Part shown: positions 1-8,436 of the stretch, in pieces
Layout: each line of letters begins with the position of its first letter
How positions within the stretch are numbered: position 1 is the stretch's first letter
Origin: an uncultured Eubacteriales bacterium
GTDB taxonomy: Bacteria > Bacillota > Clostridia > Oscillospirales > Oscillospiraceae
Direction of reading: 5' to 3'
NCBI GenBank assembly: GCA_949289455.1
Contig: CASEOA010000004.1
Span: 1 to 32,268, forward strand
Length of the DNA stretch: 32,268 nt
Translations under genes and position numbers: made by a program
Notes under the pieces: generated by a model
What the model was told of the DNA's origin: nothing
What the model saw: the letters and a program-made list of their open reading frames with translations, nothing else
Databases searched by the model: none

Positions 1-954
1 CTGGGTACCGCCTTTGCCCGGCCCATCATCGCCAAGCGGCTGGTGGAGATCGCCAAGGCCGAGGGGGCCGACGCCATCTGCCACGGTTGCACCGGCAAGG
101 GCAACGACCAGATCCGCTTTGAGCTGGCCATCAAGCGCTTTGCCCCCGAGATGAAGATCATCGCCCCCTGGCGGGAGTGGGACATCAAGAGCCGGGACGA
201 GGAGATCGACTACGCCGAGGCCCACAACGTGCCCCTGAAGATCTCCCGGGAGACCAACTACTCCAAGGACAAGAACTTGTGGCACCTGAGCCACGAGGGC
301 CTGGACCTGGAAGACCCCGCCTCTGAGCCCCAGTACGACAAGCCCGGCTTCCTGGAGATGGGCGTGTCCCCGGTGAAGGCCCCCGACGCCCCCACCTATG
401 TGACCATCGACTTTGAGAAGGGTTGGCCCGTGGCGGTGGACGGCGTGAAGATGAAGGCCAGCGACATCGTGCGCAAGCTCAACGAGCTGGGCGGCGCCAA
501 CGGCATCGGCCTGCTGGACATCGTGGAGAACCGGATGACCGGCATGAAGGACCGGGGCGTGTACGAGACCCCCGGCGGCGCCATCCTCTACCGGGCCCAC
601 GAGGTGCTGGAGATGATCACCATCGACAAGGACACCGCCCACATGAAGAGCAAGCTGGCGGTGGACTTCGCCGACCTGGTGTACAACGGCAAGTGGTTCA
701 CCCCCCTGCGGGAGGCCCTCACCGCCTTCGCCACCGAGACCCAGAAGCACGTCACCGGCACCGTGAAGCTGAAGCTGTATAAGGGCAACATCATCACCGC
801 CGGCGTCACCTCTCCCGACACCCTCTACTCCGAGGAGATCGTCACCTTCCAGGAGAGCGACTACAACCAGAACGACGCCACCGGCTTCATCAACCTGTGG
901 GGTCTGCCGGACACCGTCCTGGCGCTGCGGGACCAGGGCAAGCTGAATAAGTAA
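1..954 (+). CDS. argG: Argininosuccinate synthase (5' end missing)
   Basis: This enzyme joins citrulline and aspartate with ATP to make argininosuccinate, the penultimate step of arginine synthesis, in the cytoplasm. The reading frame is already open at base 1 and starts with [18 protein letters not shown], a conserved stretch found roughly 80-90 residues into the family. 317 residues of a usual ~400 are present, so the ATP-binding N-terminus lies outside the window. [14 protein letters not shown] matches the family signature, with Cys where Ala is common. The internal ATG at 43 is not the true start. It ends TAA at 952-954 and is followed by an inverted-repeat element and then argH, so it probably heads the arginine operon. 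Its promoter cannot be seen. Confidence 0.95.
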   Translation: MGTAFARPIIAKRLVEIAKAEGADAICHGCTGKGNDQIRFELAIKRFAPEMKIIAPWREWDIKSRDEEIDYAEAHNVPLKISRETNYSKDKNLWHLSHEGLDLEDPASEPQYDKPGFLEMGVSPVKAPDAPTYVTIDFEKGWPVAVDGVKMKASDIVRKLNELGGANGIGLLDIVENRMTGMKDRGVYETPGGAILYRAHEVLEMITIDKDTAHMKSKLAVDFADLVYNGKWFTPLREALTAFATETQKHVTGTVKLKLYKGNIITAGVTSPDTLYSEEIVTFQESDYNQNDATGFINLWGLPDTVLALRDQGKLNK

Positions 955-967
955 TTTGAAATTTGCT

Positions 968-1024
968 GCGGGCGGCCGCAGGCCGCCCCTACCATCACCG
1001 TAGGGGCGACCTGTGGTCGCCCGC
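968..1024. repeat. Two head-to-head 25-bp hairpin repeats between argG and argH
   Basis: Two 25-base units lie in opposite orientation at 968-992 (reverse) and 1000-1024 (forward). Each reads GTAGGGGCG, then a hairpin, then CGCCCGC. The hairpin arms are GGGCGGCC/GGCCGCCC in the first unit and GGGCGACC/GGTCGCCC in the second, so stem changes are compensated. The forward unit is identical over all 25 bases to 3418-3442. It does not look like a terminator because there is no T-run. Confidence 0.85.
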
Positions 1025-1048
1025 AATCCAGATAGGGAGCGATTTACC

Positions 1049-2431
1049 ATGAAATTATGGGCCGGACGGTTCCAGAAAGAGACCGATACCCTGGTCAACG
1101 ACTTTAACTCTTCCATTACCTTTGACGCCCGGATGTATCAGGAGGACATCGCCGGCTCCATTGCCCACGCCGCCATGCTGGGCAAGCAGGGCATCATCGA
1201 GGAGCACGAGGCGGAGAAGATCATCGAGGGCCTGAAGGTGATCCTGGCGGACATCGAGGCGGGACAGGTGGAGTTCTCCCTGGAGAACGAGGACATCCAC
1301 ATGAACATCGAGACGGTGCTCACCCAGCGCATCGGTGACACCGGCAAGCGGCTGCACACCGGCCGCTCCCGGAACGACCAGGTGGCGGTGGACTTCCGGC
1401 TGTACGTCAAGCGGGAGATCCCAAAGATCATCAACATGGTGCTGGACCTGGAGAAGGTGCTCATCAAAAAGGCAGAGGCCAACCTGGAGACCGTTATGCC
1501 CGGCTACACCCACATGCAGCGGGCCCAGCCCACCACCTTCGCCCACTACATGATGGCCTACGCCAATATGCTCCGCCGGGACGTGACCCGGCTGGAGGAC
1601 TGCCTGGAGCGGATGGACGAATGCCCCCTGGGGGCGGGGGCCCTGGCCACCTCCACCTACCCGGTGGACCGGTTCCAGACCGCCGAAGCCCTGGGCTTTA
1701 AAAAGCCCACCGACAACTCCATGGACTCCGTCTCCGACCGGGACTTCGCCATCGAGTTCCTCTCCGCCTGCTCCATCCTCATGATGCACCTGTCCCGGTT
1801 CTCCGAGGAGATCATCCTGTGGTGCTCCTGGGAGTTCAAATTCGTGGAGCTGGACGACGCCTACTCCACCGGCTCCTCCATCATGCCCCAGAAGAAGAAC
1901 CCCGACGTGGCCGAGCTGGTCCGGGGCAAGACCGGCCGGGTGTACGGCTCCCTGGTCACCCTGCTCACCGTCATGAAGGCCCTCCCCCTGGCCTACAACA
2001 AGGACATGCAGGAGGACAAGGAGTGCGTCTTTGACACCATTGACACCGTGGAGCTGTGCGTCCCTGTGTTCGCCGCCATGCTGGACACCCTCACCGTCCT
2101 GCCCAAGAACATGCGCAACGCCGCCTCCGGCGGCTTCATCAACGCCACCGATTGCGCCGACTACCTGACCAAGAAGGGGATGCCCTTCCGGGAGGCCTAC
2201 ATGATCGTGGGACGGCTGGTGAACCTGTGCATCAAGGCCGGCGAGACCCTGGACACCCTCCCCCTGAAGGACTTCCGCTCCATCTCCAACCTGTTCGACG
2301 CCGACGTGTACCAGGCCCTGGAGCTCAAGACCTGCGTCAACGGCCGTAAAGTCTACGGCGGCCCGGCCAAGGAGGCCGTGGAGCAGCAGATCGCCAATAT
2401 CAAGGCCTTTGTGGAGGCGAGAGCCCAATGA
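1049..2431 (+). CDS. argH: Argininosuccinate lyase
   Basis: It splits argininosuccinate into arginine and fumarate, the last step of arginine synthesis, as a cytoplasmic tetramer. The product is 460 residues, normal for the family. It begins MKLWAGRFQKETD, a typical ArgH N-terminus. The GRSRNDQ motif is present, and the fumarase/aspartase superfamily signature GSSIMPQKKNP starts at residue 275 and carries the catalytic serine loop. I chose ATG 1049 because it has an AGGGAG ribosome site about 10 bases upstream and fits the family start; an upstream in-frame GTG at 1013 would add 12 residues encoded by the intergenic repeat. The stop overlaps the argC start (ATGA), which indicates translational coupling. 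Confidence 0.96.
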   Translation: MKLWAGRFQKETDTLVNDFNSSITFDARMYQEDIAGSIAHAAMLGKQGIIEEHEAEKIIEGLKVILADIEAGQVEFSLENEDIHMNIETVLTQRIGDTGKRLHTGRSRNDQVAVDFRLYVKREIPKIINMVLDLEKVLIKKAEANLETVMPGYTHMQRAQPTTFAHYMMAYANMLRRDVTRLEDCLERMDECPLGAGALATSTYPVDRFQTAEALGFKKPTDNSMDSVSDRDFAIEFLSACSILMMHLSRFSEEIILWCSWEFKFVELDDAYSTGSSIMPQKKNPDVAELVRGKTGRVYGSLVTLLTVMKALPLAYNKDMQEDKECVFDTIDTVELCVPVFAAMLDTLTVLPKNMRNAASGGFINATDCADYLTKKGMPFREAYMIVGRLVNLCIKAGETLDTLPLKDFRSISNLFDADVYQALELKTCVNGRKVYGGPAKEAVEQQIANIKAFVEARAQ

Positions 2432-3369
2432 GCAAGCCCAAGGTTTTTATCGACGGCCAGGAGGGCACCACCGGCCTGCAAATCCATGAGCGGCTGGCGG
2501 GCCGGGATGATATCCAATTATTGATCATCGACCCTGACAAGCGAAAAGACTTGACAGAGCGGAAGCGGCTCATCAACGAGGCCGACCTGGTGTTTCTCTG
2601 TCTGCCGGATGCCGCCGCCGTGGAGGCGGTGGGGCTCATTGAGAATTCCCGCACCCGGGTCATCGACGCCTCCACCGCCCACCGCACCGCCCCCGGGTGG
2701 GTGTACGGCTTCCCGGAGCTGTACAAGGACCCGGCGCAAACCCTAGGGGCAGCAAGGTTTGTGGCCAACCCCGGCTGCCACGCCACCGGCTTCCTCTCCG
2801 CGGTGGCCCCCCTGGTGTCCATGCGGATTTTGCCCAAGGATTACCCCATCACCTGCTTCTCCCTCACCGGTTACTCCGGCGGCGGAAAGAAGATGATTGC
2901 CCAGTACGAGAGCGACAATAAAGGGGAAGAGCTTTACAGTCCGCGGGTATACGGCACCACCCTGAAACACAAGCATCTGCCGGAAATGCAGCGGATCTCC
3001 GGTTTGGACAACCCGCCGGTGTTCACCCCGGTGGTGGACGACTACTACAAGGGCATGGCCACCACCGTGTTTTTCCATAACCGGTACCTGGTGGGCCAGC
3101 CCACCGCCAAGGAGCTGGGGCTCATCCTCATGACCTACTACGCCAACCAGCCCCTGATCTCGGTGGCCCCCTACAGCGAGGAGCCGGCCTATCTGGCGGC
3201 CAACACCCTGGCGGGCACCGACAGGCTGGAGCTCACCGTCAGCGGCCACGAGGGGCAGTCCATCGTCACCGCCCGGTTCGACAACCTGGGCAAGGGGGCC
3301 TCCGGCGCGGCAGTGCAGAACATGAACCTGATGCTGGGCTTTAACATGACAGCCGGTTTGGCGCTGTGA
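2428..3369 (+). CDS. argC: N-acetyl-gamma-glutamyl-phosphate reductase (type 2, short form)
   Basis: It reduces N-acetylglutamyl phosphate to the semialdehyde with NADPH, the third step toward ornithine. The product is 313 residues, which with the start KVFIDGQEGTTGLQI fits the short type-2 AGPR subfamily rather than the ~345-residue type 1. The Rossmann-type start is followed by the catalytic Cys117 in FVANPGCHATGFL. The ATG overlaps the argH stop by four bases, so it is probably translated by coupling. The 3' side is followed by a second copy of the intergenic hairpin repeat before argJ. Confidence 0.95.
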   Translation: MSKPKVFIDGQEGTTGLQIHERLAGRDDIQLLIIDPDKRKDLTERKRLINEADLVFLCLPDAAAVEAVGLIENSRTRVIDASTAHRTAPGWVYGFPELYKDPAQTLGAARFVANPGCHATGFLSAVAPLVSMRILPKDYPITCFSLTGYSGGGKKMIAQYESDNKGEELYSPRVYGTTLKHKHLPEMQRISGLDNPPVFTPVVDDYYKGMATTVFFHNRYLVGQPTAKELGLILMTYYANQPLISVAPYSEEPAYLAANTLAGTDRLELTVSGHEGQSIVTARFDNLGKGASGAAVQNMNLMLGFNMTAGLAL

Positions 3370-3371
3370 CG

Positions 3372-3442
3372 GCGGGCGACCGCAGGCCGCCTCTACCCAT
3401 ACGCCGTGCTCCCAGCCGTAGGGGCGACCTGTGGTCGCCCGC
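3372..3442. repeat. Second pair of hairpin repeats, between argC and argJ
   Basis: Reverse unit 3372-3396 and forward unit 3418-3442 are separated by 21 bases. The forward unit is base-for-base identical to 1000-1024. The reverse unit is more decayed: its arms GGGCGACC and GGCCGCCT are no longer fully complementary. The arrangement (reverse then forward, same spacing class) matches the argG-argH copy. Confidence 0.85.
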
Positions 3443-3498
3443 ATACCGGGGGCGCGGCCCCATTGACCTATGATTTCATTCTATAAGGAGTGAACGAT

Positions 3499-4761
3499 AT
3501 GAAACAGATCCCCGGCGGGGTCACCGCCCCCAAAGGTTTTACCGCTTCCGGCGTCCACTGCGGTGTGAAGAAGGGGAAGGGGGACGGTAATCAGCCCCCC
3601 ATGAGCAAGATGCCCGAGGTGCTGGCCGACAAGAAGGACCTGGCCCTCATCGTGTCTGAGCAGCCCTGTGTGGCCGCTGCGGTGTACACCATGAACCGGG
3701 TGAAGGCCGCCCCTCTGTACGTGACCATGGACCACCTGGAGAACGGGGAAGCCCAGGCCATCGTGGCCAACTCGGGCAACGCCAACGCCTGCGCCCCCAA
3801 CAGCCATGAGCACGCCGAGGAGATGTGCCAGCTGGCCGCCCAGGCCACCGGCCTGAAGGCCGCCGACTTCGTGGTGGCCTCCACCGGCGTCATCGGCCAG
3901 GCGCTGAACATCGCCGCCATCGCCCAGGGCCTGCCGGAGGCCGCCGCCGCCCTGTCCAAAAACGGCTCCGACGACGCGGCCAACGCCATCATGACCACCG
4001 ACACCGTGAAGAAGGAGCTGTCGGTGACCTGCTCCATCGGGGGCAAGACGGTGACCATCGGGGCCATCGCCAAGGGCTCCGGCATGATCCACCCCAATAT
4101 GGGCACCATGCTGTGCTTTGTGACCACCGACTGCGCCATCACCCACGAGATGCTCACTGACGCCCTCCACGAGATCGTCCCCCGCACTTTCAACCGGGTG
4201 ACGGTGGACGGGGACACCTCCACCAACGACATGTGCGTGGTGCTGGCCAACGGCATGGCGGACAACGAGCTCATCGAGTGGAAGGACGACAGCTATACCG
4301 TCTTTTACAAGACTCTCTACTATGTGTTCGAGCAGCTGGCCCGGAACATCGCCGCCGACGGCGAGGGGGCCAGCAAGCTCATCACCTGCACCGTGCAGAG
4401 CGCCCGCAGCGAGGAGAGCGCCGAGCGCCTGGCCAAGGCGGTGGTGGGCTCCTCCCTGGTGAAGGCGGCCATGTTCGGCTCCGACGCCAACTGGGGCCGG
4501 GTGCTGTGCGCCATGGGCTACTCCAAGGCCCCCTTCCGGCCGGAGTTTGTGGATGTGAAATTCTCCTCCGCTGTGGGGGAGATCCTGGTGTGCGAGCAGG
4601 GGGCCGGGGTGGACTTTGACGAGGAGAACGCCAAGAGCATCCTGTCCCAGGACGAGGTGGTCATCCAGGTGGATCTCCACGAGGGGGAGCATGAGGCCAC
4701 CTGCTGGGGCTGCGACCTCACCTACGACTATGTGAAGATCAACGGCGACTACCGCACCTGA
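3499..4761 (+). CDS. argJ: Glutamate N-acetyltransferase / amino-acid acetyltransferase
   Basis: ArgJ moves the acetyl group from N-acetylornithine to glutamate, recycling acetate in the cyclic pathway. Many forms also use acetyl-CoA; whether this one does cannot be told from sequence alone, but no argA or argE is seen here. The product is 420 residues. NSGNANAC (91-98) is a family motif, and KGSGMIHPNMGTML (192-205) holds the self-cleavage site, predicted between Gly202 and Thr203, the new N-terminal nucleophile; Ala-Thr is more usual there. It ends in the typical ...YRT. ATG 3499 is preferred over the in-frame GTG 3490, because the TAAGGAG ribosome site overlaps that GTG and lies 8 bases before the ATG. 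Confidence 0.95.
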   Translation: MKQIPGGVTAPKGFTASGVHCGVKKGKGDGNQPPMSKMPEVLADKKDLALIVSEQPCVAAAVYTMNRVKAAPLYVTMDHLENGEAQAIVANSGNANACAPNSHEHAEEMCQLAAQATGLKAADFVVASTGVIGQALNIAAIAQGLPEAAAALSKNGSDDAANAIMTTDTVKKELSVTCSIGGKTVTIGAIAKGSGMIHPNMGTMLCFVTTDCAITHEMLTDALHEIVPRTFNRVTVDGDTSTNDMCVVLANGMADNELIEWKDDSYTVFYKTLYYVFEQLARNIAADGEGASKLITCTVQSARSEESAERLAKAVVGSSLVKAAMFGSDANWGRVLCAMGYSKAPFRPEFVDVKFSSAVGEILVCEQGAGVDFDEENAKSILSQDEVVIQVDLHEGEHEATCWGCDLTYDYVKINGDYRT

Positions 4762-4771
4762 TCGAAAACCG

Positions 4772-4798
4772 GCGGGCGGGTCTGGGACCCGCTCCTAC
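4772..4798. repeat. Hairpin repeat between argJ and argB (variant copy)
   Basis: A 27-base relative in reverse orientation. It has the GCGGGCGG start and the CTCCTAC end of the family, with the different stem GCGGGTC-tgg-GACCCGC. Only one unit is present. It lies just before the argB ribosome site. Confidence 0.65.
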
Positions 4799-4818
4799 GC
4801 AATATGGAGGGGATTCCC

Positions 4819-5673
4819 ATGTCATTCAGCGAGGTGGACCGGGCCAAGGTATTGGCTGAGGCCCTGCCCTACATTCAGAAATACTATGGCAAAACCGTGG
4901 TGGTGAAATACGGCGGCAACGCCATGATCTCCGACGAGCTGCGCCAGGCCGTCATTTCCGACATCATCCTGCTCCATCTGGTGGGCATCCGGGTGGTGGT
5001 AGTCCACGGCGGCGGGCCGGAGATCACCGAGATGCTGACCAAGATCGGCAAGGAGTCCAAATTTGTGGACGGCCTGCGGTACACCGACCAGGAAACCATG
5101 GACATCGTCCAGCAGGTGCTGTGCGGCAAGGTGAACAAGAACCTGGTGGCCACCCTGAACCGGATGGGTGGACGGGCCATCGGCCTGTGCGGCATGGACG
5201 CCGGCCTGTTCCAGGCCCAGAAGCTGGACGAGAAGTACGGCCTGGTGGGGGAGATCACCCAGGTGAACCCCCAGGCGGTGGTGGATGCCCTGGAGAACGG
5301 CTATATCCCCGTGGTGTCCACGGTGGCCCAGGGCACCGACGCGGACACCGCCTATAACATCAACGCCGACACCGCCGCCGCCAAGCTGGCGGTGGCCCTG
5401 AAGGCGGAAAAGCTGATCCTGCTCACCGACGTGCGGGGCCTGCTCATGGACCCCAAGAACGAGAATACCCTGCTGCCGGTGGTGCGCCTGTCCCAGGTGC
5501 CCGGCCTGGTGCAGGACGGGGTCATCAAGGGGGGCATGATCCCCAAGGTGGAGTGCTGCGTGGAGTCGGTGCGCTCCGGGGTGGAGAACGCCGTCATCCT
5601 GGACGGCCGCATCCCACACTCCATCCTCATCGAGCTGCTGTCCGACGAGGGCATCGGCACCATGCTGCTGTAA
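4819..5673 (+). CDS. argB: Acetylglutamate kinase
   Basis: It phosphorylates N-acetylglutamate, the committed step in the cyclic arginine pathway. The product is 284 residues. The amino-acid kinase phosphate loop VKYGGNAM is at 29-36, followed by VVVHGGGPEI and, near the C-terminus, KGGMIPKVECC. The N-terminal helix before the kinase core (AEALPYIQKYYGKT) is typical of the hexameric, arginine-inhibited forms, so feedback control by arginine is a reasonable inference. ATG 4819 is preferred to ATG 4804, because the GGAGGGG ribosome site lies between them and the family starts at this point. Confidence 0.95.
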   Translation: MSFSEVDRAKVLAEALPYIQKYYGKTVVVKYGGNAMISDELRQAVISDIILLHLVGIRVVVVHGGGPEITEMLTKIGKESKFVDGLRYTDQETMDIVQQVLCGKVNKNLVATLNRMGGRAIGLCGMDAGLFQAQKLDEKYGLVGEITQVNPQAVVDALENGYIPVVSTVAQGTDADTAYNINADTAAAKLAVALKAEKLILLTDVRGLLMDPKNENTLLPVVRLSQVPGLVQDGVIKGGMIPKVECCVESVRSGVENAVILDGRIPHSILIELLSDEGIGTMLL

Positions 5674-5685
5674 GGAGGCCAGACC

Positions 5686-6864
5686 ATGGACCATAAGGAA
5701 CTGGTGGAGCTGGACCACCAATATGTGATGCAGACCTACGGCAGGTTTGACGTGGACATTGACCACGGCCAGGGGGCCACCCTGTACGATCTGGCGGGGA
5801 AGGAGTACATTGACTTCTCCTCCGGTATCGGGGTCAACTCCATCGGCTACGCCAATCCCAAGTGGGTGCAGGCCATCACCGATCAGGCCGGCAAGCTGGG
5901 CCACATCTCCAATCTGTTCTACTCCCAGCCCTACGCCAAACTGGCCCAGCAGCTGTGCCGGCGCTCCGGCATGGCGGCGGCCTTTTTCGGCAACTCGGGG
6001 GCCGAGGCCAACGAGGGCATGATCAAGCTGGCCCGGAAGTACTCCTTTGACAAGTACGGCAAGGGGCGGGGCACTGTCATCACCCTGCGCAACTCCTTCC
6101 ATGGCCGCACCATCACCACCCTTACCGCCACAGGCCAGGACGTGTTCCACAATTACTTCTTCCCCTTTGCCGACGGGTTCCGGTACGCCGTAGCGGGGGA
6201 CATGGATTCCCTCCAGGAGGTGGCGGGCCACGACGTGTGCGCCGTCATGCTGGAGCTGGTCCAGGGGGAGGGGGGCGTGCTCCCTATGGACCCGGCCTAC
6301 GTCCACGACCTGGCGGTGCTGTGCGCCGAGCGGGACTGGCTGCTGCTGGTGGACGAGGTGCAGACCGGTGTGGGCCGCACCGGCACCCTGTTTGCCTTCC
6401 AGCAGTACGGCATCATCCCCGATGCCGTCTCCTTCGCCAAGGGTATCGCCGGGGGCCTGCCCATGGGTGGTTTCCTGGCCAACGAGCGGTGCCGGGAGGT
6501 GCTGGGCCCGGGAACCCACGCCGCCACCTTCGGCGGCAATCCCATCTGCGCCGCCGCCGCCCAGGTGGTGCTGGACACTCTGGACGAGGACACCCTGGCC
6601 CAGGTGACCGAAAAGGGCAAGTATATCCGCGCCCGCATCGAGCACATGGGCCTGTCCAGCCTGGGGGCCACCCGGGGCCTGGGCATGATGATCGGCGTGG
6701 AGGTCACCGGGGAGGAGAGCAACAAGGCCATGGCTGCCCGGCTCATCCGCAACGGCCTGCTGGTGCTCACCGCCGGCTCAGCCCTCCGGCTGCTGCCCCC
6801 GCTGACCATCACCATGGCGGAGATCGACAAGGGCCTGGCCATTATGAAGGATACCCTGCTGTAA
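5686..6864 (+). CDS. argD: Acetylornithine aminotransferase
   Basis: This PLP enzyme converts N-acetylglutamate semialdehyde to N-acetylornithine with glutamate as amino donor. The product is 392 residues, normal for class-III aminotransferases. It has the PLP phosphate contact region GNSGAEANE (102-110), the cofactor-binding Asp223 in LLVDEVQTGVGRTG, and the Schiff-base Lys252 in SFAKGIAGGLPMGG. An AAGGAGG ribosome site at 5672-5678 overlaps the argB stop. ArgD enzymes often also act on succinyl-diaminopimelate, which cannot be judged here. Confidence 0.95.
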   Translation: MDHKELVELDHQYVMQTYGRFDVDIDHGQGATLYDLAGKEYIDFSSGIGVNSIGYANPKWVQAITDQAGKLGHISNLFYSQPYAKLAQQLCRRSGMAAAFFGNSGAEANEGMIKLARKYSFDKYGKGRGTVITLRNSFHGRTITTLTATGQDVFHNYFFPFADGFRYAVAGDMDSLQEVAGHDVCAVMLELVQGEGGVLPMDPAYVHDLAVLCAERDWLLLVDEVQTGVGRTGTLFAFQQYGIIPDAVSFAKGIAGGLPMGGFLANERCREVLGPGTHAATFGGNPICAAAAQVVLDTLDEDTLAQVTEKGKYIRARIEHMGLSSLGATRGLGMMIGVEVTGEESNKAMAARLIRNGLLVLTAGSALRLLPPLTITMAEIDKGLAIMKDTLL

Positions 6865-6890
6865 TGTAAGGATAACATGAGGTGAATGAA

Positions 6891-7811
6891 ATGCAAAAAG
6901 ACCTGCTCAAGCTGTTGGATCTGAACAAGACCGACATCGTCAAGATCCTGGACACCGCCGACCAACTCAAGTACAACCAGAAGCACGGCCTCACCCACCA
7001 CTATCTGGAGGGAAAGACCCTGGCCATGATTTTTGAGAAGAACTCCACCCGGACCCGTGTATCCTTTGAGGTGGGCATGTTCCAGCTGGGGGGCCACGCC
7101 CTCTTCCTCTCCGGCAAGGAGAGCCAGATCGGCCGCGGCGAGCCCATCGAGGACACCGCCCGGGTGCTCAGCCGCTACTGCGACGGCATCATGATCCGCA
7201 CCTTCGGCCAGGAAGAGGTGGAGACCCTGGCCAAATATTCCTCCATCCCCGTTATCAACGGCCTGACCGACTTTGCTCATCCCTGCCAGGTGCTGGCCGA
7301 CCTGATGACCATCCGGGAGCACAAGTCCCGGCTGGAGGGCCTGAAGCTGTGCTATGTGGGAGACGGCAACAACATGGCCAACTCCCTCATCGTGGGCGGC
7401 CTGAAGGTGGGCATGGAGGTGGCCGTGGCCTGCCCCGAGGGCTACGACCCCGATCCCAAGGTGCTGGAGTTTGCCAACAACTGCGGGGGCAAGTTCACCC
7501 TCTGCCGGGACCCCAAGGAGGCGGCGGCTGACGCCGACGCCCTGTTCACCGACGTGTGGGCCTCCATGGGCCAGGAGGGCGAGGCCCAGAAGCGCCGGGC
7601 GGTCTTTGAGGGGGTCTACCAGATCAACGGTGAGCTGATGAAGCTGGCCCACCCCGGCGCCATGGTGCAGCACTGCCTGCCTGCCCACCGGGGAGAGGAG
7701 ATCACCGCCGAGGTGTTCGAGGCCCACGCCGGTGAGATCTTCGACGAGGCGGAGAACCGCCTCCACGCCCAGAAGGCCGTCATGCACCTGCTGATGGGCG
7801 GACAGAGCTGA
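6891..7811 (+). CDS. argF: Ornithine carbamoyltransferase
   Basis: It makes citrulline from ornithine and carbamoyl phosphate. The product is 306 residues. Carbamoyl-phosphate binding STRTR is at 52-56, HPCQ at 130-133, and the ornithine-site HCLPAHRGEE starts at residue 261. The operon context with all other arg genes argues for the anabolic ArgF role rather than catabolic ArcB. ATG 6891 has a TGAGGTG ribosome site directly upstream; the GTG at 6882 is inside that site and is unlikely to be the start. It is the last gene of the cluster and is followed by an intrinsic terminator. No carAB is seen in the window. Confidence 0.95.
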   Translation: MQKDLLKLLDLNKTDIVKILDTADQLKYNQKHGLTHHYLEGKTLAMIFEKNSTRTRVSFEVGMFQLGGHALFLSGKESQIGRGEPIEDTARVLSRYCDGIMIRTFGQEEVETLAKYSSIPVINGLTDFAHPCQVLADLMTIREHKSRLEGLKLCYVGDGNNMANSLIVGGLKVGMEVAVACPEGYDPDPKVLEFANNCGGKFTLCRDPKEAAADADALFTDVWASMGQEGEAQKRRAVFEGVYQINGELMKLAHPGAMVQHCLPAHRGEEITAEVFEAHAGEIFDEAENRLHAQKAVMHLLMGGQS

Positions 7812-7826
7812 ATAACAGAGTTAAGA

Positions 7827-7856
7827 AAAGGCTGCCGCCATTGCGGCAGCCTTTTT
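7827..7856 (+). terminator. Intrinsic terminator of the arg operon
   Basis: GGCTGCCGC (7830-7838) pairs with GCGGCAGCC (7843-7851) across a CATT loop. The stem is flanked by AAAA on the left and TTTTT on the right, 15 bases after the argF stop. Confidence 0.93.
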
Positions 7857-7877
7857 CCTGTATCTGACGGATTTTTC

Positions 7878-7906
7878 TTGACTGAAACGGTGTTAAGTGG
7901 TATAGT
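7878..7906 (+). promoter_or_regulatory. Sigma-A type promoter of the cold-shock gene
   Basis: TTGACT at 7878-7883 and TATAGT at 7901-7906 are separated by exactly 17 bases. Transcription would start near 7913, giving a leader of about 120 bases before the coding region. Confidence 0.85.
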
Positions 7907-7933
7907 ATCACCGTAGTCTAAATGTACGGCCTG

Positions 7934-7989
7934 AACTCACATGTTTGTAGTCATCGTCGCTTCTTCAGACGATGCGCAAAATGTGAGTT
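7934..7989 (+). promoter_or_regulatory. Long hairpin in the cold-shock mRNA leader
   Basis: AACTCACAT (7934-7942) pairs with ATGTGAGTT (7981-7989), and TTTG/CAAA extends the stem after a bulged G. Inside lies a second stem, CATCGTC (7952-7958) with GACGATG (7968-7974). The right arm runs into TTTTCTT, so it could act as a thermosensitive fold or as an attenuator. Long structured leaders are known for csp genes; the function here is inferred. Confidence 0.7.
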
Positions 7990-8036
7990 TTCTTGTCATT
8001 TAGCACCAATCTTTTTTTGCAGGAGGTACCTTTATT

Positions 8037-8249
8037 ATGTATCACGGTACTGTCAAGTGGTTCAACGAGACCAAGGGCTTCGGCTTCATCTCCAACGACG
8101 AGGGCGGCGAGGATGTGTTCGTGCATTTCTCCGCCATCGTGTGTGACGGCTTCAAGACCCTCCAGGAGGGCCAGAAGGTCACCTATGATGTGGAGCCCGA
8201 CCCCAAGAACGCCGACAAGATGCGCGCTGTCAACGTTGTGGCCGCCTGA
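8037..8249 (+). CDS. Cold-shock protein (CspA family RNA chaperone)
   Basis: A small single cold-shock domain protein that binds single-stranded RNA and DNA and melts RNA structure. At 70 residues it is the normal size for the whole family. Both RNA-binding motifs are present: RNP1 KGFGFI (16-21) and RNP2 VFVHF. The ribosome site GGAGG lies about 10 bases before ATG 8037. It is a one-gene transcript with its own promoter, long leader and terminator. Which Csp paralogue it is (CspB, CspD and so on) cannot be told, and it may be expressed constitutively rather than on cold shock. Confidence 0.95.
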   Translation: MYHGTVKWFNETKGFGFISNDEGGEDVFVHFSAIVCDGFKTLQEGQKVTYDVEPDPKNADKMRAVNVVAA

Positions 8250-8273
8250 TCACAGGATACAAGGTATGACAAG

Positions 8274-8307
8274 CAGACCGACGGAATACCCGCCGGTCTG
8301 TTTTTTT
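8274..8307 (+). terminator. Intrinsic terminator after the cold-shock gene
   Basis: CAGACCG (8274-8280) pairs with CGGTCTG (8294-8300), and the stem continues past one A-C mismatch with CGG/CCG. It is followed by seven T at 8301-8307. Confidence 0.9.
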
Positions 8308-8325
8308 GTCCTGTCCCCGGCACAG

Positions 8326-8354
8326 TTGACAAGCAGGGGAAAGAATGGTACATT
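8326..8354 (+). promoter_or_regulatory. Promoter of the fhs-fchA-folD operon
   Basis: A perfect TTGACA at 8326-8331 is followed after 17 bases by TACATT at 8349-8354. The predicted leader is about 75 bases. It contains a small hairpin, ACCAAC (8397-8402) with GTTGGT (8410-8415), just before the ribosome site. I could not match it to a known tetrahydrofolate riboswitch. Confidence 0.7.
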
Positions 8355-8436
8355 TGAAGGGATCATACAGCGGAATTGGGGGAAAACACCGGGTTAACCA
8401 ACCCTTTTCGTTGGTAAGCGGAAGAAGGAGTGAAGG

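Noticed and set aside
968..1024. CRISPR-like repeats in the arg operon
   Set aside because: The units are inverted and scattered between genes, without regular spacers or nearby cas genes.
1055..2428. 457-codon minus-strand frame opposite argH
   Set aside because: Composition is that of an antisense shadow; no motifs, no ribosome site, and argH is unmistakable on the other strand.
8355..8436. Tetrahydrofolate riboswitch in the fhs leader
   Set aside because: The leader is too short and has only one small hairpin; I could not lay the known THF riboswitch core onto it.
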